DNA of 45,668 nucleotides from MED-G16 sp964467915 (GCA_964467915.1 CAYXSW010000013.1:1-45668), one strand, 5' to 3'; shown: positions 1 to 9,694, numbered from the stretch's first letter. Program-made: numbers and translations. The notes: generated from the letters alone by a model not told the origin.

Positions 1-518
1 CCACAACCCATAGCAGTGAAGGATTAAACCAGATGACATATAATAGGTGTATAGGGACTAGATATTGTGCTAATAATTGTCCTTATAAAGTAAGAAGATT
101 TAATTGGTTTAAGTACCATGACAATGAGCTGTTTGATAAAAATATTTCAATGAATAATGATCTAGGAAAAATGGTTTTAAATCCAGATGTTACTGTTAGG
201 TCGAGAGGTGTTATGGAGAAATGTTCATTCTGTGTTCAAAAGATTCAGGAAGGGAAATTACAAGCTAAATCAGAAAAGAGGAGATTAAAAGATGGAGACG
301 TTTCAACAGCTTGTAGTAACTCATGTCCTACAAATGCCATTACTTTTGGTGATGTTAATGATAAGGATAGCAAAATAAGAAACTTATTACAAGTAGAGAA
401 GATAGACAAGGCTACTCTCAAACTTAAAGAAGAAAGAGCATACGCTGTTCTTGACGAAATTAGAGTTAGTCCTAATGTTTGGTATTTAAGAAAAGTAAGA
501 AACAAAAAAAGTATTTAG
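1..518 (+). CDS. actB: Alternative complex III iron-sulfur subunit ActB, C-terminal part (5' truncated by window)
   Basis: The reading frame is open from base 3, so the first Met at base 33 is internal and the gene starts before the window. The visible part has the ferredoxin-type cluster motif CIGTRYCANNCPYKVRRF, then KCSFCVQKIQ, and CSNSCPTNAITFG, which together supply ligands for [4Fe-4S] clusters. This is the end of the molybdopterin-oxidoreductase-like/FeS fusion subunit of alternative complex III, which oxidises menaquinol and passes electrons to cytochrome c or directly to the oxidase. actC starts 3 bases after its stop, and the whole ACIII set follows in order, which fixes the identity better than the fragment alone. 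The catalytic-like N-terminal domain cannot be judged here. Confidence 0.93.
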   Translation, partial: TTHSSEGLNQMTYNRCIGTRYCANNCPYKVRRFNWFKYHDNELFDKNISMNNDLGKMVLNPDVTVRSRGVMEKCSFCVQKIQEGKLQAKSEKRRLKDGDVSTACSNSCPTNAITFGDVNDKDSKIRNLLQVEKIDKATLKLKEERAYAVLDEIRVSPNVWYLRKVRNKKSI

Positions 519-521
519 AAA

Positions 522-1904
522 ATGCATGTAGAATCAAAAATTAGAAAACCGCTTATCACTGGAGGTAAAACTCTTAGAGATGTATCTAATGATATTTCTG
601 CTAGGGTTGAAGAAAAACCATCTCTATCGTGGCTGGCAGCTTTAGGAGTTTCTTTATTAACTCTTGGTGTTGGTGCATATGCAGTTTATAGGACATTATG
701 GGATGGGATAGGTATGTGGGGACTTAATAAGACAGTTGGATGGGCATGGGATATAACAAATTTTGTATGGTGGGTGGGTATAGGTCATGCTGGAACTCTT
801 ATTTCTGCTATTCTTCTTTTGTTTAGACAGAGGTGGAGGATGTCAATCAATCGAGCTGCTGAGGCAATGACAATATTTGCAGTTATTTGTGCAGCTATGT
901 TTCCTATGCTTCATATGGGAAGGCTTTGGCTTGGGTTTTTTTGGGCTCTTCCACTTCCTAATACATATGGTTCTTTGTGGGTTAATTTTGCGAGTCCATT
1001 ATTATGGGATGTTTTTGCAATATCCACATATTTTTCAGTTTCACTTGTATTCTGGTATATTGGACTTATTCCAGATTTTGCGACAATAAGAGATAGGGCT
1101 AAGAATGCTGGAAGAAAAATATCAGCTTTTATTTATGGTACATTAAGTTTTGGGTGGGATGGTGCTGCAAAGACATGGTCTAGATATGAGACAGTATCAT
1201 TAGTTTTAGCTGGACTTGCTACTCCTCTTGTTCTTTCGGTACATACTATTGTTTCAATGGATTTTGCTACATCAGTTATACCTGGTTGGCACACAACAAT
1301 ATTTCCTCCATACTTTGTAGCTGGAGCTATTTTCTCTGGATTTGCTATGGTTCTAACTCTATTAATAATTACAAGGAAAGTTTACAAATTGGAGGATTAT
1401 ATAACAGTTAAGCATTTAGAGCTTATGAATATTGTTATTATTGTTACAGGATCAATAGTAGGGATTGCTTATCTAACTGAGTTATTTATGGCATGGTACT
1501 CAGGTGTTGAGTATGAACAGTATGCTTTTTATAATAGGGTAACTGGTCCTTATTGGTGGGCATATTGGTCAATGATGACATGTAATGTTATATCACCTCA
1601 ATTATTCTGGTTTAAAAAGATTAGGACAAATATTGCTGCAACGTTTATTATATCCATCATTGTGAATATTGGGATGTGGTTTGAAAGATTTGTTATCATA
1701 GTGACCTCACTGCACAGAGATTACTTGCCATCGAGTTGGGCCATGTTTTATCCTACAATTTATGATGTTGGAATGTATCTGTTTTCTTTTGGATTTTTCT
1801 TTACTGCATATTTATTGTTCTCAAAATATTTTCCAGTAATTAACATGGCTGAAGTAAAAAGTATTTTAAAACAAACTGGTGAAAAAGTTAATAAAGTAAA
1901 ATAA
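522..1904 (+). CDS. actC: Alternative complex III NrfD-like quinol-binding membrane subunit ActC
   Basis: A 460-residue, strongly hydrophobic protein with about ten membrane segments, of the NrfD/PsrC family. It has characteristic Trp-rich loops such as WDITNFVWWVGIGHAG (near residue 80) and the central FPMLHMGRLWLGFFWALP. In ACIII this subunit anchors the Fe-S subunit ActB and forms one quinol site on the periplasmic side. It lies 3 bases after actB, and its stop overlaps the actD start by one base, consistent with translational coupling. Length and position match the Bacteroidota ActC. Nothing looks damaged. Confidence 0.93.
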   Translation: MHVESKIRKPLITGGKTLRDVSNDISARVEEKPSLSWLAALGVSLLTLGVGAYAVYRTLWDGIGMWGLNKTVGWAWDITNFVWWVGIGHAGTLISAILLLFRQRWRMSINRAAEAMTIFAVICAAMFPMLHMGRLWLGFFWALPLPNTYGSLWVNFASPLLWDVFAISTYFSVSLVFWYIGLIPDFATIRDRAKNAGRKISAFIYGTLSFGWDGAAKTWSRYETVSLVLAGLATPLVLSVHTIVSMDFATSVIPGWHTTIFPPYFVAGAIFSGFAMVLTLLIITRKVYKLEDYITVKHLELMNIVIIVTGSIVGIAYLTELFMAWYSGVEYEQYAFYNRVTGPYWWAYWSMMTCNVISPQLFWFKKIRTNIAATFIISIIVNIGMWFERFVIIVTSLHRDYLPSSWAMFYPTIYDVGMYLFSFGFFFTAYLLFSKYFPVINMAEVKSILKQTGEKVNKVK

Positions 1905-2437
1905 TGGACGATAAAGGTAAAAAGTTTATTGTTGGAATATTTGAAGATGAGGATATCCTTCTTAAAGCAATAACAACTGTAAGAGATAAGGGAATCAACA
2001 TCTACGAGATATACTCACCTTTTCCAGTTCATGGTATAGAAAATAAGCTTGGATATAAAAGATCAAGGTTATCTATAGCAGCATTCTGTTTTGGGTTCTT
2101 AGGTACATGTCTTGCACTTACTATGATGATTGGTATGATGACATTAGATTGGCCGATGATAATTGGCGGAAAAGATTTTTTACCATTTCCTGTATTTATT
2201 CCTGTAGTTTTTGAGATGACAGTATTATTGTCTGCTTTTGGAATGGTTGGTACATTTTTAGTTGTAAGTGACTTAAAACCATGGGGGAACCCTAAAACTT
2301 TTGATTTAAGATCGACGGATAATAAACATATAATGGCTATTCAGTTAGATAAAAATAAGATGAAAATAGATAGTATTGAGAAATTATTAAAATCCAGTGG
2401 AGCTTCTGAGATTAACGAAAAAACAATGGATATATGA
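1904..2437 (+). CDS. actD: Alternative complex III subunit ActD (DUF3341 family)
   Basis: A 177-residue protein with a soluble N-terminal part (FEDEDILLKAITTVRDKGI) followed by two membrane helices (around residues 60-80 and 95-120) and a short cytoplasmic tail. This matches the DUF3341 family, the ActD subunit that packs against ActC and ActF in the ACIII core. The signature KGINIYEIYSPFPVHGIE near residue 30 is typical of the family. The start overlaps actC by one base and the end overlaps actE in an ATGA, so it is translated in chain with both neighbours. Confidence 0.92.
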   Translation: MDDKGKKFIVGIFEDEDILLKAITTVRDKGINIYEIYSPFPVHGIENKLGYKRSRLSIAAFCFGFLGTCLALTMMIGMMTLDWPMIIGGKDFLPFPVFIPVVFEMTVLLSAFGMVGTFLVVSDLKPWGNPKTFDLRSTDNKHIMAIQLDKNKMKIDSIEKLLKSSGASEINEKTMDI

Positions 2438-3039
2438 AATTTATTTTGAAAAATATTTTAGTGGTTTATTTGTTGTTTTCTTGTTCAGCAGGAAAGGATA
2501 ATCCAGGAGTAGAATATGCTCCAAACATGTATCATTCTGTTCCATATGAGCCATTATCTCAAGTTACAGATAAAGAGATTGGTTCATGGTTAGATTCTAA
2601 TCCAGATGATGAACATGGAGAATTTTATAACTCAAATCCATATAATCCTTACGGTATGACTATGTTAGAGCCAGTTGAGAATACTGTCAAAAGAGGTTCT
2701 TATCTTCCATATCGTATACATAAAGATAGTATAGAATTAGCTGCAGTAGTTAAAAATCCAATAGAAGATTCAGATGAAGTTCTTAAGGAAGCTAAGTTAT
2801 TATATGATAGGTATTGTGTACATTGTCATGGAGATAAAGGAATGGGAGATGGTTCTGTTGGAATAGTATATAAAGGAGTTACTACTTATAATTCTAGGGC
2901 AGTTAAAGACAGGTCGGAGGGGCATATTTTTCATGTGATTACCCATGGAAAAGGTAGGATGTGGGGACATGGATCTCAAATATCTGTTGAGGACAGATGG
3001 AAGATAGTTAAGTACGTACAAACATTACAAAAGCAATAA
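2434..3039 (+). CDS. actE: Alternative complex III monoheme cytochrome c lipoprotein ActE
   Basis: A 201-residue protein beginning with a lipoprotein signal; the lipobox ends at Cys17 (LLFSC), so it should be anchored on the outer face of the inner membrane. The heme c site is CVHCH at residues 128-132, followed by GDKGMGDG. A Met-containing segment further on (GKGRMWGHGSQ) probably gives the distal heme ligand. In ACIII this cytochrome takes electrons from the ActB side and passes them on. Because CoxB downstream has no fused cytochrome c domain, ActE (or the penta-heme ActA, outside the window) is the best candidate donor to the oxidase. ATGA overlap with actD. Confidence 0.92.
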   Translation: MKFILKNILVVYLLFSCSAGKDNPGVEYAPNMYHSVPYEPLSQVTDKEIGSWLDSNPDDEHGEFYNSNPYNPYGMTMLEPVENTVKRGSYLPYRIHKDSIELAAVVKNPIEDSDEVLKEAKLLYDRYCVHCHGDKGMGDGSVGIVYKGVTTYNSRAVKDRSEGHIFHVITHGKGRMWGHGSQISVEDRWKIVKYVQTLQKQ

Positions 3040-3042
3040 AAT

Positions 3043-4299
3043 ATGGAAGAAAGATTTAATTTCACAGCAGGAACAAAAAAGAATTTACTTTACCTATTTG
3101 TTGGTGGAATAATCCTTTCTTTACTTGGAATTTATATGATAATGAATTCTGGACATGGCCATGAAGAGGTTGTTCATGCTTCTACAACTTCTTCTCATTC
3201 AGAGTTTCATTGGTATCAAAGAGTTTATTCAAATCTATGGATAAATAGTCTCTATTTTATTGGTATATCTGTTTCAGCAATATTCTTTGTTGCAATTCAA
3301 TATTCTGCACAAGCAGGTTGGTCAGCAGGAATATTAAGAGTTCCTCTAGCTATTGGAAGATGGTTACCTGTAGGAGGTGTACTTATGTTTTTAATTTTTG
3401 CTTTAACAAATCATGATATTTTTCACTGGACTCATGAGTATCTATATAATCCAGAAGACCCTAGGTATGATTATATTATTGCTGGCAAGGAGGCTTATTT
3501 GAATTTGCCTTTTTATTTGACGAGGATGATTGGATTTCTTGTTATTTGGTATTTGTTATATTCTCTAATTTTAAAACACACTAAAATAGAGGATGAGATA
3601 GGGGGAGAGGTTTCATGGAGAAAGATGTTTACCATCTCGACAATTTTTGTTGTATTCTATGCTTTCTCTAGCTCTGTTGCTGCTTGGGATTGGGTACTTT
3701 CAATTGACACACACTGGTTCAGTACAATGATAGGTTGGTATGTATTCGCTAGCTGGTGGGTATCTTCACTTGCTTTCATAACATATATGGTAGTATTGCT
3801 TAAGGACAATGGTTATCTAAAATTTATTAATCATAGTGTCATTCATGATTTAGGTAAATTTGTTTTTGCTTTTAGCATATTCTGGACGTATATCTGGTTC
3901 TCACAATTCTTATTAATATATTATGCAAATATTCCTGAGGAGACCATTTATTTTGTTGAAAGGGTTCAGAGTGATATATACTATCCATTCTTTTTAACAA
4001 ACCTAATATTAAATTTCTTCTTTCCATTCTTATTCTTAATGACTAGAGCAAGTAAGAGATTTACAAGATTTTTGAAAATCGCGTGTCCAATGGTATTATT
4101 TGGTCATTTCATAGATTTCTATCTGATGGTTACCCCTGGGGTTTTAAAAGAAAATGGAGGATTTGGATTCTTGGAAATTGGGATACTGATGATATTCCTT
4201 TCAGCATTTTTATATGTTGTGCTGAATGGTTTAAAAAAATTACCTCTTGTTGCAAAAAATCATCCAATGTTAGAGGAAAGTTTGCACCATGATATTTAA
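3043..4299 (+). CDS. actF: Alternative complex III second NrfD-like membrane subunit ActF
   Basis: A 418-residue polytopic protein with about ten membrane segments, homologous in fold to ActC. It is known in Bacteroidota annotation as the quinol:cytochrome c oxidoreductase quinone-binding subunit 2. Visible family features are HWTHEYLYNP near residue 130 and WDWVLSIDTHWFSTMIGWYVFASWW around 215-240. After the first helix there is a His-rich periplasmic stretch (residues about 38-60, many His). It starts 3 bases after actE and coxB follows after 9 bases, so the complex III and IV genes form one transcription unit. Confidence 0.92.
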   Translation: MEERFNFTAGTKKNLLYLFVGGIILSLLGIYMIMNSGHGHEEVVHASTTSSHSEFHWYQRVYSNLWINSLYFIGISVSAIFFVAIQYSAQAGWSAGILRVPLAIGRWLPVGGVLMFLIFALTNHDIFHWTHEYLYNPEDPRYDYIIAGKEAYLNLPFYLTRMIGFLVIWYLLYSLILKHTKIEDEIGGEVSWRKMFTISTIFVVFYAFSSSVAAWDWVLSIDTHWFSTMIGWYVFASWWVSSLAFITYMVVLLKDNGYLKFINHSVIHDLGKFVFAFSIFWTYIWFSQFLLIYYANIPEETIYFVERVQSDIYYPFFLTNLILNFFFPFLFLMTRASKRFTRFLKIACPMVLFGHFIDFYLMVTPGVLKENGGFGFLEIGILMIFLSAFLYVVLNGLKKLPLVAKNHPMLEESLHHDI

Positions 4300-4308
4300 T
4301 TTTACAAT

Positions 4309-5334
4309 ATGAGTTTTATACTAGGATTAATTGGATTTTTATCTCTTGTAGCAATATTCTTATTTTTTAGATCTTCTGAAATTTTAAGTGTTGCTAAGAA
4401 AAGAATTTCTTCCTCTTTTGAAGACGGAAATAATCATATCAATGCACTTTCTGGTGTTATATTTTTGGTATTGTCAACCATTGGAATTATATGGTATTCA
4501 TATGACCAGTTTGATAATTATTTTCTCCCAATGGCTTCTGAACATGCTCCTGAAATAGAACTCCTTTTTTGGGTAACAACAGCAATCACATTTACTGTTT
4601 TTATATTAACTCAAATTGTAATGTTTTACTTTGGTTACAAGTATAGATATAAGAAAGAAAGAAAAGCACACTTCTATCCTGACAATCATAAACTTGAAAT
4701 TATTTGGACAGTTATTCCAGCTATTGTACTTGTCGCTCTTATAGGTTGGGGACTAGTTAAATGGAATAAGATTATGGGCCCTCCTCCAGAAGATGCTGAG
4801 GTTATTGAAGTAGTAGGGTATCAGTTTGCTTGGGCATCTAGATATCCTGGACCAGATAATGAACTAGGAAATTCAAATTATAAACTAATTGATGTTGAAA
4901 ATATCGTTGGAATTGATTTTTCAGATTCATCTTCTCTAGATGATTTTATGCCAAGAGAAATTCATATTCCAAAAGGAAAACCAGTACTATTTAAAATTAG
5001 GGCAAGGGACGTTATTCATAGTGTGTACTTGCCTTACATGAGGTCCCAGATGAATGCTGTCCCTGGTATGCCAACTCAAATGTGGTTTGTTCCTTCTAAA
5101 ACTACTGCGGAAATGAGAGAGGAAACTGGAAATGAAAATTTTAACTATGAAATAGTTTGTAATAAGATTTGTGGTAGAGCACATTTTTCTATGAAACATA
5201 CGGTAGTAGTTGTTGAAGAGTGGGAATATATAAAATGGAAAAACTCTCAAAAGTCATGGATTGAAAAAAATCCAGATTACTATGCAAATTTTGTTAAAAA
5301 CAATTCTACGGATGTTGCCGTATTAAATGATTAA
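4309..5334 (+). CDS. coxB: Cytochrome c oxidase subunit II (CuA)
   Basis: A 341-residue subunit II. Four hydrophobic segments are visible: two N-terminal ones (about 2-20 and 46-64) before the usual hairpin (about 83-110 and 128-148). The periplasmic cupredoxin domain carries the CuA site CNKICGRAHFSM, with Cys284, Cys288, His292 and Met295, plus the upstream His in DVIHSVYLP. The protein ends about 46 residues after CuA, so there is no fused cytochrome c domain. Electrons must therefore come from a separate or ACIII-bound cytochrome. It sits between actF and coxA with 2-9 base gaps. Confidence 0.96.
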   Translation: MSFILGLIGFLSLVAIFLFFRSSEILSVAKKRISSSFEDGNNHINALSGVIFLVLSTIGIIWYSYDQFDNYFLPMASEHAPEIELLFWVTTAITFTVFILTQIVMFYFGYKYRYKKERKAHFYPDNHKLEIIWTVIPAIVLVALIGWGLVKWNKIMGPPPEDAEVIEVVGYQFAWASRYPGPDNELGNSNYKLIDVENIVGIDFSDSSSLDDFMPREIHIPKGKPVLFKIRARDVIHSVYLPYMRSQMNAVPGMPTQMWFVPSKTTAEMREETGNENFNYEIVCNKICGRAHFSMKHTVVVVEEWEYIKWKNSQKSWIEKNPDYYANFVKNNSTDVAVLND

Positions 5335-5336
5335 TT

Positions 5337-7169
5337 ATGGGAGTTACTAAAACAATTACAACCAAAACAAATGCTAAGGAAGATGAACATCATGATGAGC
5401 ATCATGATCAGAGTTTTATTAGAAAATATATTTTTTGTGAGGATCATAAAACTATAGCAAAACAATTCCTAATAACTGGAATTTTTTGGGCAATAATTGG
5501 TGGTGCTATGTCATCTTTGTTTAGGATCCAACTTGGGTTTCCTGACTTAGATTTAACATCTTTAAGTCCAATAATTGGAAACTGGTTGACTCCACAAGGT
5601 AAAATAGATCCAGAGGTATATTTAGCTCTAATCACCATGCACGGTACAATTATGGTTTTCTTTGTACTAACAGCTGGATTGAGTGGAACATTTAGTAATT
5701 ACCTTATTCCTCTTCAAGTTGGAGCTAGAGATATGGCCAGTGGATTTCTTAATATGTTATCTTATTGGTTCTTCTTCCTCTCAAGTGTCGTAATGTTTAC
5801 ATCAATATTTGTGGAAGGAGGTCCTGCTAGTGGTGGATGGACAATTTATCCTCCTCTCAGTGCATTACCTCAAGCTGTCTCAGGGTCTGCACTTGGAATG
5901 ACTTTATGGTTACTCTCAATGGCACTTTTTATTGTTTCAGCACTTTTAGGGGCACTAAATTATATAACAACCGTAATTAATCTTAGAACTGAAGGGATGA
6001 CATTTTTTAGAATGCCACTTACTATCTGGGCATTTCTTGTGACTGCCATTTTAGGTGTTTTATCTTTTCCTGTTTTACTTTCTGCAGCATTATTACTTAT
6101 AATGGATCGCTCATTTGGTACTAGCTTTTATCTATCAGATATTTATATTGCTGGTGAAGCTTTATCAAATCAAGGTGGAAGTGCAATTTTATTCCAGCAT
6201 TTATTTTGGTTTTTGGGTCATCCAGAAGTATATATAGTTATTTTACCTTCGTTAGGAATTACTTCAGAAATTATTTCTACATGTTCAAGAAAACCAATTT
6301 TTGGATATAGGGCGATGGTTTACTCTATATTTGGTATTGGAGTTCTTTCTTTTGTAGTTTGGGCCCATCATATGTTTATTTCAGGCATGAATCCTTTTCT
6401 TGGTTCTGTATTTACGATTTTGACTTTAATAATTGCTGTCCCTTCGGCTATTAAAGCTTTTAATTATATTGCTACTCTTTGGAGAGGAAATATAGTATTT
6501 ACTCCTGCAATGTTATTTTCTATCGGTTTAGTATCTTTCTTTATATCAGGGGGACTTACTGGATTATTTCTTGGAAACTCAGTAGTTGATATTAATCTTC
6601 ATGATACATATTTTGTTGTAGCACATTTCCATATTGTTATGGGTAGCGCATCTTTCTTTGGTTTATTTGCTGGAGTTTATCACTGGTTTCCTAAAATGTT
6701 TGGCAGAATGATGAATAGGACTCTAGGTTATGTTCATTTTTGGATAACCTTTATTGGTGCTTATCTAGTTTTCTTTCCATTACATTATATCGGTATTGCT
6801 GGTTTCCCAAGAAGATATTATTCTTTTACAAATTTTGAAACTGGAAGAATTGAGTCTTTTATAGATTTAAATATCTTCGTAAGTATCGCTGCAATAATAA
6901 CTTTTATTGCTCAGTTTATATTTCTTTTTAATTTCTTCTACTCAATGTATAGAGGTAGAAAAGCATCTTCTAACCCTTGGAAATCTAACACTTTAGAATG
7001 GACAACTCCTGTTGATCCTGGTCATGGAAATTGGCCTGGTAAAATACCTAAAGTTGAGAGATGGCCTTATGACTACAGTAAGCCAGGAGCAAAAGAAGAT
7101 TTTATTCCTCAACATATTCCTCTTTCTTCAACTAAAGAGTCAAATATGCCTGAAGATGAACATAGGTAA
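5337..7169 (+). CDS. coxA: Cytochrome c oxidase subunit I, A1-type heme-copper oxidase
   Basis: A 610-residue subunit I with about twelve helices. Catalytic motifs are present: WFLGHPEVYIVILP, holding the CuB His and cross-linked Tyr together with the proton-channel Glu that defines the A1 class; WAHHMF for the other CuB His pair; and TYFVVAHFHIVMG for the heme a and a3 His ligands. The N-terminus has an unusual acidic and His-rich tail (EDEHHDEHHDQS, about residues 16-27). The enzyme reduces O2 to water at a heme a3-CuB site and pumps protons. It starts 2 bases after coxB, and the heme A synthase gene follows after 5 bases. Confidence 0.97.
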   Translation: MGVTKTITTKTNAKEDEHHDEHHDQSFIRKYIFCEDHKTIAKQFLITGIFWAIIGGAMSSLFRIQLGFPDLDLTSLSPIIGNWLTPQGKIDPEVYLALITMHGTIMVFFVLTAGLSGTFSNYLIPLQVGARDMASGFLNMLSYWFFFLSSVVMFTSIFVEGGPASGGWTIYPPLSALPQAVSGSALGMTLWLLSMALFIVSALLGALNYITTVINLRTEGMTFFRMPLTIWAFLVTAILGVLSFPVLLSAALLLIMDRSFGTSFYLSDIYIAGEALSNQGGSAILFQHLFWFLGHPEVYIVILPSLGITSEIISTCSRKPIFGYRAMVYSIFGIGVLSFVVWAHHMFISGMNPFLGSVFTILTLIIAVPSAIKAFNYIATLWRGNIVFTPAMLFSIGLVSFFISGGLTGLFLGNSVVDINLHDTYFVVAHFHIVMGSASFFGLFAGVYHWFPKMFGRMMNRTLGYVHFWITFIGAYLVFFPLHYIGIAGFPRRYYSFTNFETGRIESFIDLNIFVSIAAIITFIAQFIFLFNFFYSMYRGRKASSNPWKSNTLEWTTPVDPGHGNWPGKIPKVERWPYDYSKPGAKEDFIPQHIPLSSTKESNMPEDEHR

Positions 7170-7174
7170 AGAAA

Positions 7175-8224
7175 ATGTTCAATTTTTTAGGTAAAAATTA
7201 TAATAACTTAACTAAAATAAGCCTTGCTTTACTTTATCTTCTAATATTAGCAGGTGGAGTAGTCAGATGTACTGGATCAGGTATGGGATGTCCTGATTGG
7301 CCAAAATGCTTTGGATTATATATTCCGCCAACTTCAGTAGAAGAGCTTCCTGCTACATATAAAGAAGATTTTGTTAAGGGTAGGGTAGAAAAAAATAAAA
7401 GACTCTCTAAAGTATTAGATGCTATTGGTTTTTCAGATACCGCAAGAAAAATCGTGAATGATCCACAGATTAATGAAGCTGAAGAATTTAATGTATTTAA
7501 AACTTGGACAGAATATATAAACAGATTAATTGGTGCTATTGTTGGTTTCTCATTACTGTCTTCATTACTATCTTCAATTTTTTTGAGACCCTTTAGTTCT
7601 AACCTTTTTTTACTCTCTTTTTTATCAATAATATTAGTTTTATTTCAGGCATGGGTGGGGTCAATTGTAGTCTCAACAAATTTATTATCAGGGTTAATTA
7701 CTTTTCATGTAATAGTTGCTTTAGTTATAATATGTAATGTAATCCTATGTTTCTATTTGTCATCTAGTATTAATAATAAAATAAAAAGCTCTCCTTTACT
7801 TAAATATTCAATAATATTTAGTTTGATTATATTCCTTACTCAAATAATTTTAGGAACAGAGGTTAGAGAGAATGTTGATGAATTATTAAAGATTTTTGGA
7901 ATTAATAATAGAGATAAAATAATCAATAATTTAGGTAGCAATTTTCTTATACATAGATCATTTTCATTAATGATTTTATTTCTTCAATTATTTATAACTT
8001 ATTTAGTTTATAAAAAATCAGAAGTGGATACTTATTTTAAGAAATTATCAACTCTTATGTTATGTTTGATTTTTTTTGAAATTTTAGTAGGTGCAGGTAT
8101 GGCATATTTTCAAATACCTAAAATATTACAACCAATCCATCTCATTTTAGCGTTTTTAATTTTTGGTATTCAGTTTTATGTTATGCTTATTAACTCAAAA
8201 TCTAAAAAAACAGAAACATTATGA
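7175..8224 (+). CDS. ctaA: Heme A synthase (CtaA/COX15 family)
   Basis: A 349-residue membrane protein with about eight helices that oxidises the C8 methyl of heme O to give heme A for the oxidase encoded just upstream. Visible motifs are the first-helix loop RCTGSGMGCPDWPKCFG with three Cys (about residues 31-46), WTEYINRLIGA with the conserved Glu and first heme-ligand region, IHRSFSL in the second half, and QPIHLILA near the end. The long extracytoplasmic loop 1 (about residues 45-105) is typical of the Bacteroidota form. The last four bases overlap the ctaB start (ATGA). Confidence 0.93.
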   Translation: MFNFLGKNYNNLTKISLALLYLLILAGGVVRCTGSGMGCPDWPKCFGLYIPPTSVEELPATYKEDFVKGRVEKNKRLSKVLDAIGFSDTARKIVNDPQINEAEEFNVFKTWTEYINRLIGAIVGFSLLSSLLSSIFLRPFSSNLFLLSFLSIILVLFQAWVGSIVVSTNLLSGLITFHVIVALVIICNVILCFYLSSSINNKIKSSPLLKYSIIFSLIIFLTQIILGTEVRENVDELLKIFGINNRDKIINNLGSNFLIHRSFSLMILFLQLFITYLVYKKSEVDTYFKKLSTLMLCLIFFEILVGAGMAYFQIPKILQPIHLILAFLIFGIQFYVMLINSKSKKTETL

Positions 8225-9117
8225 TTCTTACAACGTCAAAAACTATATTTGCGACTAATAAGATTATGAGAATTTTAAAAGTAATATTTGAATTAACAAA
8301 ATTTAGATTATCATTTTTAGTCTCTTTCTCAGCTGTTGTTGGGTATGTTTTAGCTTCTGATATAATAAATTTAGTTGATCTGCTATCACTTGTGATATCG
8401 GGTTATTTTATAACTGCTTCATCTGTAATAAATAATCAAATCTTTGAGATTGATCTTGATAAAGTAATGGATAGAACAAAGAAAAGGCCTCTACCAACTA
8501 AAAGAATTACTGTGAGATCAGCTTTGATAACTTCTATTTGTTTTGCAGTAATAGGATTACTTATTATGACTTTTTGGTTTAATCCTTTAGCAGCCCTCAT
8601 TAGTTTATCTTCATTATTAATTTATTCCTTTATCTATACTCCTCTTAAAAGATATGGACCTATTGCTGTTTTTATTGGAGCAATACCAGGAGCATTACCT
8701 CCATTAATTGGATGGGTTGCATTTTCAGGCGTTATATCTATAGAAGCAATTATTATTTTTAGTATACAATTTATATGGCAGTTTCCACATTTTTGGGCTA
8801 TTGCATGGGTTTATCATGATGATTATAAAAAAGTTGGATTTAGATTGTTGCCAAGTAAAGGTGAAAAGAATTTTAATACAGCGTTAAATATAATGACTTA
8901 CACAATGTTTTTAATACCCCTTGGCCTTTTACCAACTTTGTTTGGAATAACAGGAGTTGTTTCAGGTACAATAGCTGTTATTTGTGCAATCTTATTTTTA
9001 ACTCAAACCTTTAAACTATTTAAAGATTACTCAAGAGCTTCAGCATTAAGAATTATGTTTGGATCTTTTATTTATCTTCCAATAGTGCAGATAAGTTATA
9101 TTTTAGATAAAATTTAA
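8221..9117 (+). CDS. ctaB: Heme O synthase (protoheme IX farnesyltransferase)
   Basis: A 298-residue UbiA-family prenyltransferase that adds a farnesyl group to heme b, making heme O for the CtaA step. The catalytic aspartate-rich signature NQIFEIDLDKVMDRTKKRPL (about residues 77-96) and the second motif VYHDDYKKVGFRLLP are intact, with about nine helices. I chose the ATG at 8221 because it overlaps the ctaA stop in an ATGA. A later ATG at 8266 (MRILKVIFELTKF) would fit the usual family N-terminus equally well, leaving a 15-residue uncertainty. Confidence 0.93.
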   Translation: MILTTSKTIFATNKIMRILKVIFELTKFRLSFLVSFSAVVGYVLASDIINLVDLLSLVISGYFITASSVINNQIFEIDLDKVMDRTKKRPLPTKRITVRSALITSICFAVIGLLIMTFWFNPLAALISLSSLLIYSFIYTPLKRYGPIAVFIGAIPGALPPLIGWVAFSGVISIEAIIIFSIQFIWQFPHFWAIAWVYHDDYKKVGFRLLPSKGEKNFNTALNIMTYTMFLIPLGLLPTLFGITGVVSGTIAVICAILFLTQTFKLFKDYSRASALRIMFGSFIYLPIVQISYILDKI

Positions 9118-9121
9118 TAAT

Positions 9122-9691
9122 ATGAATAAGAAATCTAACACAAAAATATTAAGAATGAATCCTAGAATTTTTCTAGTATGGATTTTTATGATTTCAATAT
9201 CAATGATCTTTGTTTCACTCATTAGTGCTTACATAGTTAAAAAAGGAGAACCAGGAGGATTTAATGTAGATCTACCATCTATGTTTTACTATTCAACAGT
9301 TGTGGTGTTATTAAGTAGTGTATTTAAACAAATTTCATATTTTGCTTCTAAAAAAGACAATTTTAGAACTCAGAAAATCACTTTACTTTTAAGTTTTTTA
9401 AGCGGTTCTTTATTTCTAATTTTTCAGTATTTAGGATGGTCGCAACTTGTTAGTGGGGGTGTATATTTAGTTGGTCATCCAGATGGCTCGTTTATATATG
9501 TTCTTAGTGGAGTACACGCTTTTCATCTAATTTCAGGATTGATTTTTATTCTATTTGTTTATAAGAAAGCTATAAAACTAGAAGTTCATTCTAAAAAAAT
9601 GATTTACATAGAAATGTCAACAACATATTGGCATTTTCTTGCTGGATTATGGCTTTATTTATTTATTACTTTGTATTTTTATAATATATAA
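9122..9691 (+). CDS. Cytochrome c oxidase subunit III, short paralogue
   Basis: A 189-residue, five-helix protein of the heme-copper oxidase subunit III family. The His-containing helix GVHAFHLISGLIFI (about residues 136-150) and the final helix with TYWHFLAGLWLYLFITLYF are the usual subunit III landmarks. Bacteroidota caa3 operons usually carry two consecutive subunit III genes, a short one and a full-length one, and this is the short one. It starts 4 bases after ctaB and ends 3 bases before the longer copy. Whether both enter the same oxidase or this one acts in assembly cannot be told from sequence. Confidence 0.88.
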   Translation: MNKKSNTKILRMNPRIFLVWIFMISISMIFVSLISAYIVKKGEPGGFNVDLPSMFYYSTVVVLLSSVFKQISYFASKKDNFRTQKITLLLSFLSGSLFLIFQYLGWSQLVSGGVYLVGHPDGSFIYVLSGVHAFHLISGLIFILFVYKKAIKLEVHSKKMIYIEMSTTYWHFLAGLWLYLFITLYFYNI

Positions 9692-9694
9692 AAA

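Noticed and set aside
245..505. Antisense frame of 86 residues opposite actB
   Set aside because: Shadow of the conserved actB frame with no recognisable protein pattern; the same applies to the antisense frames over leuS, ligA, serB and coxA.
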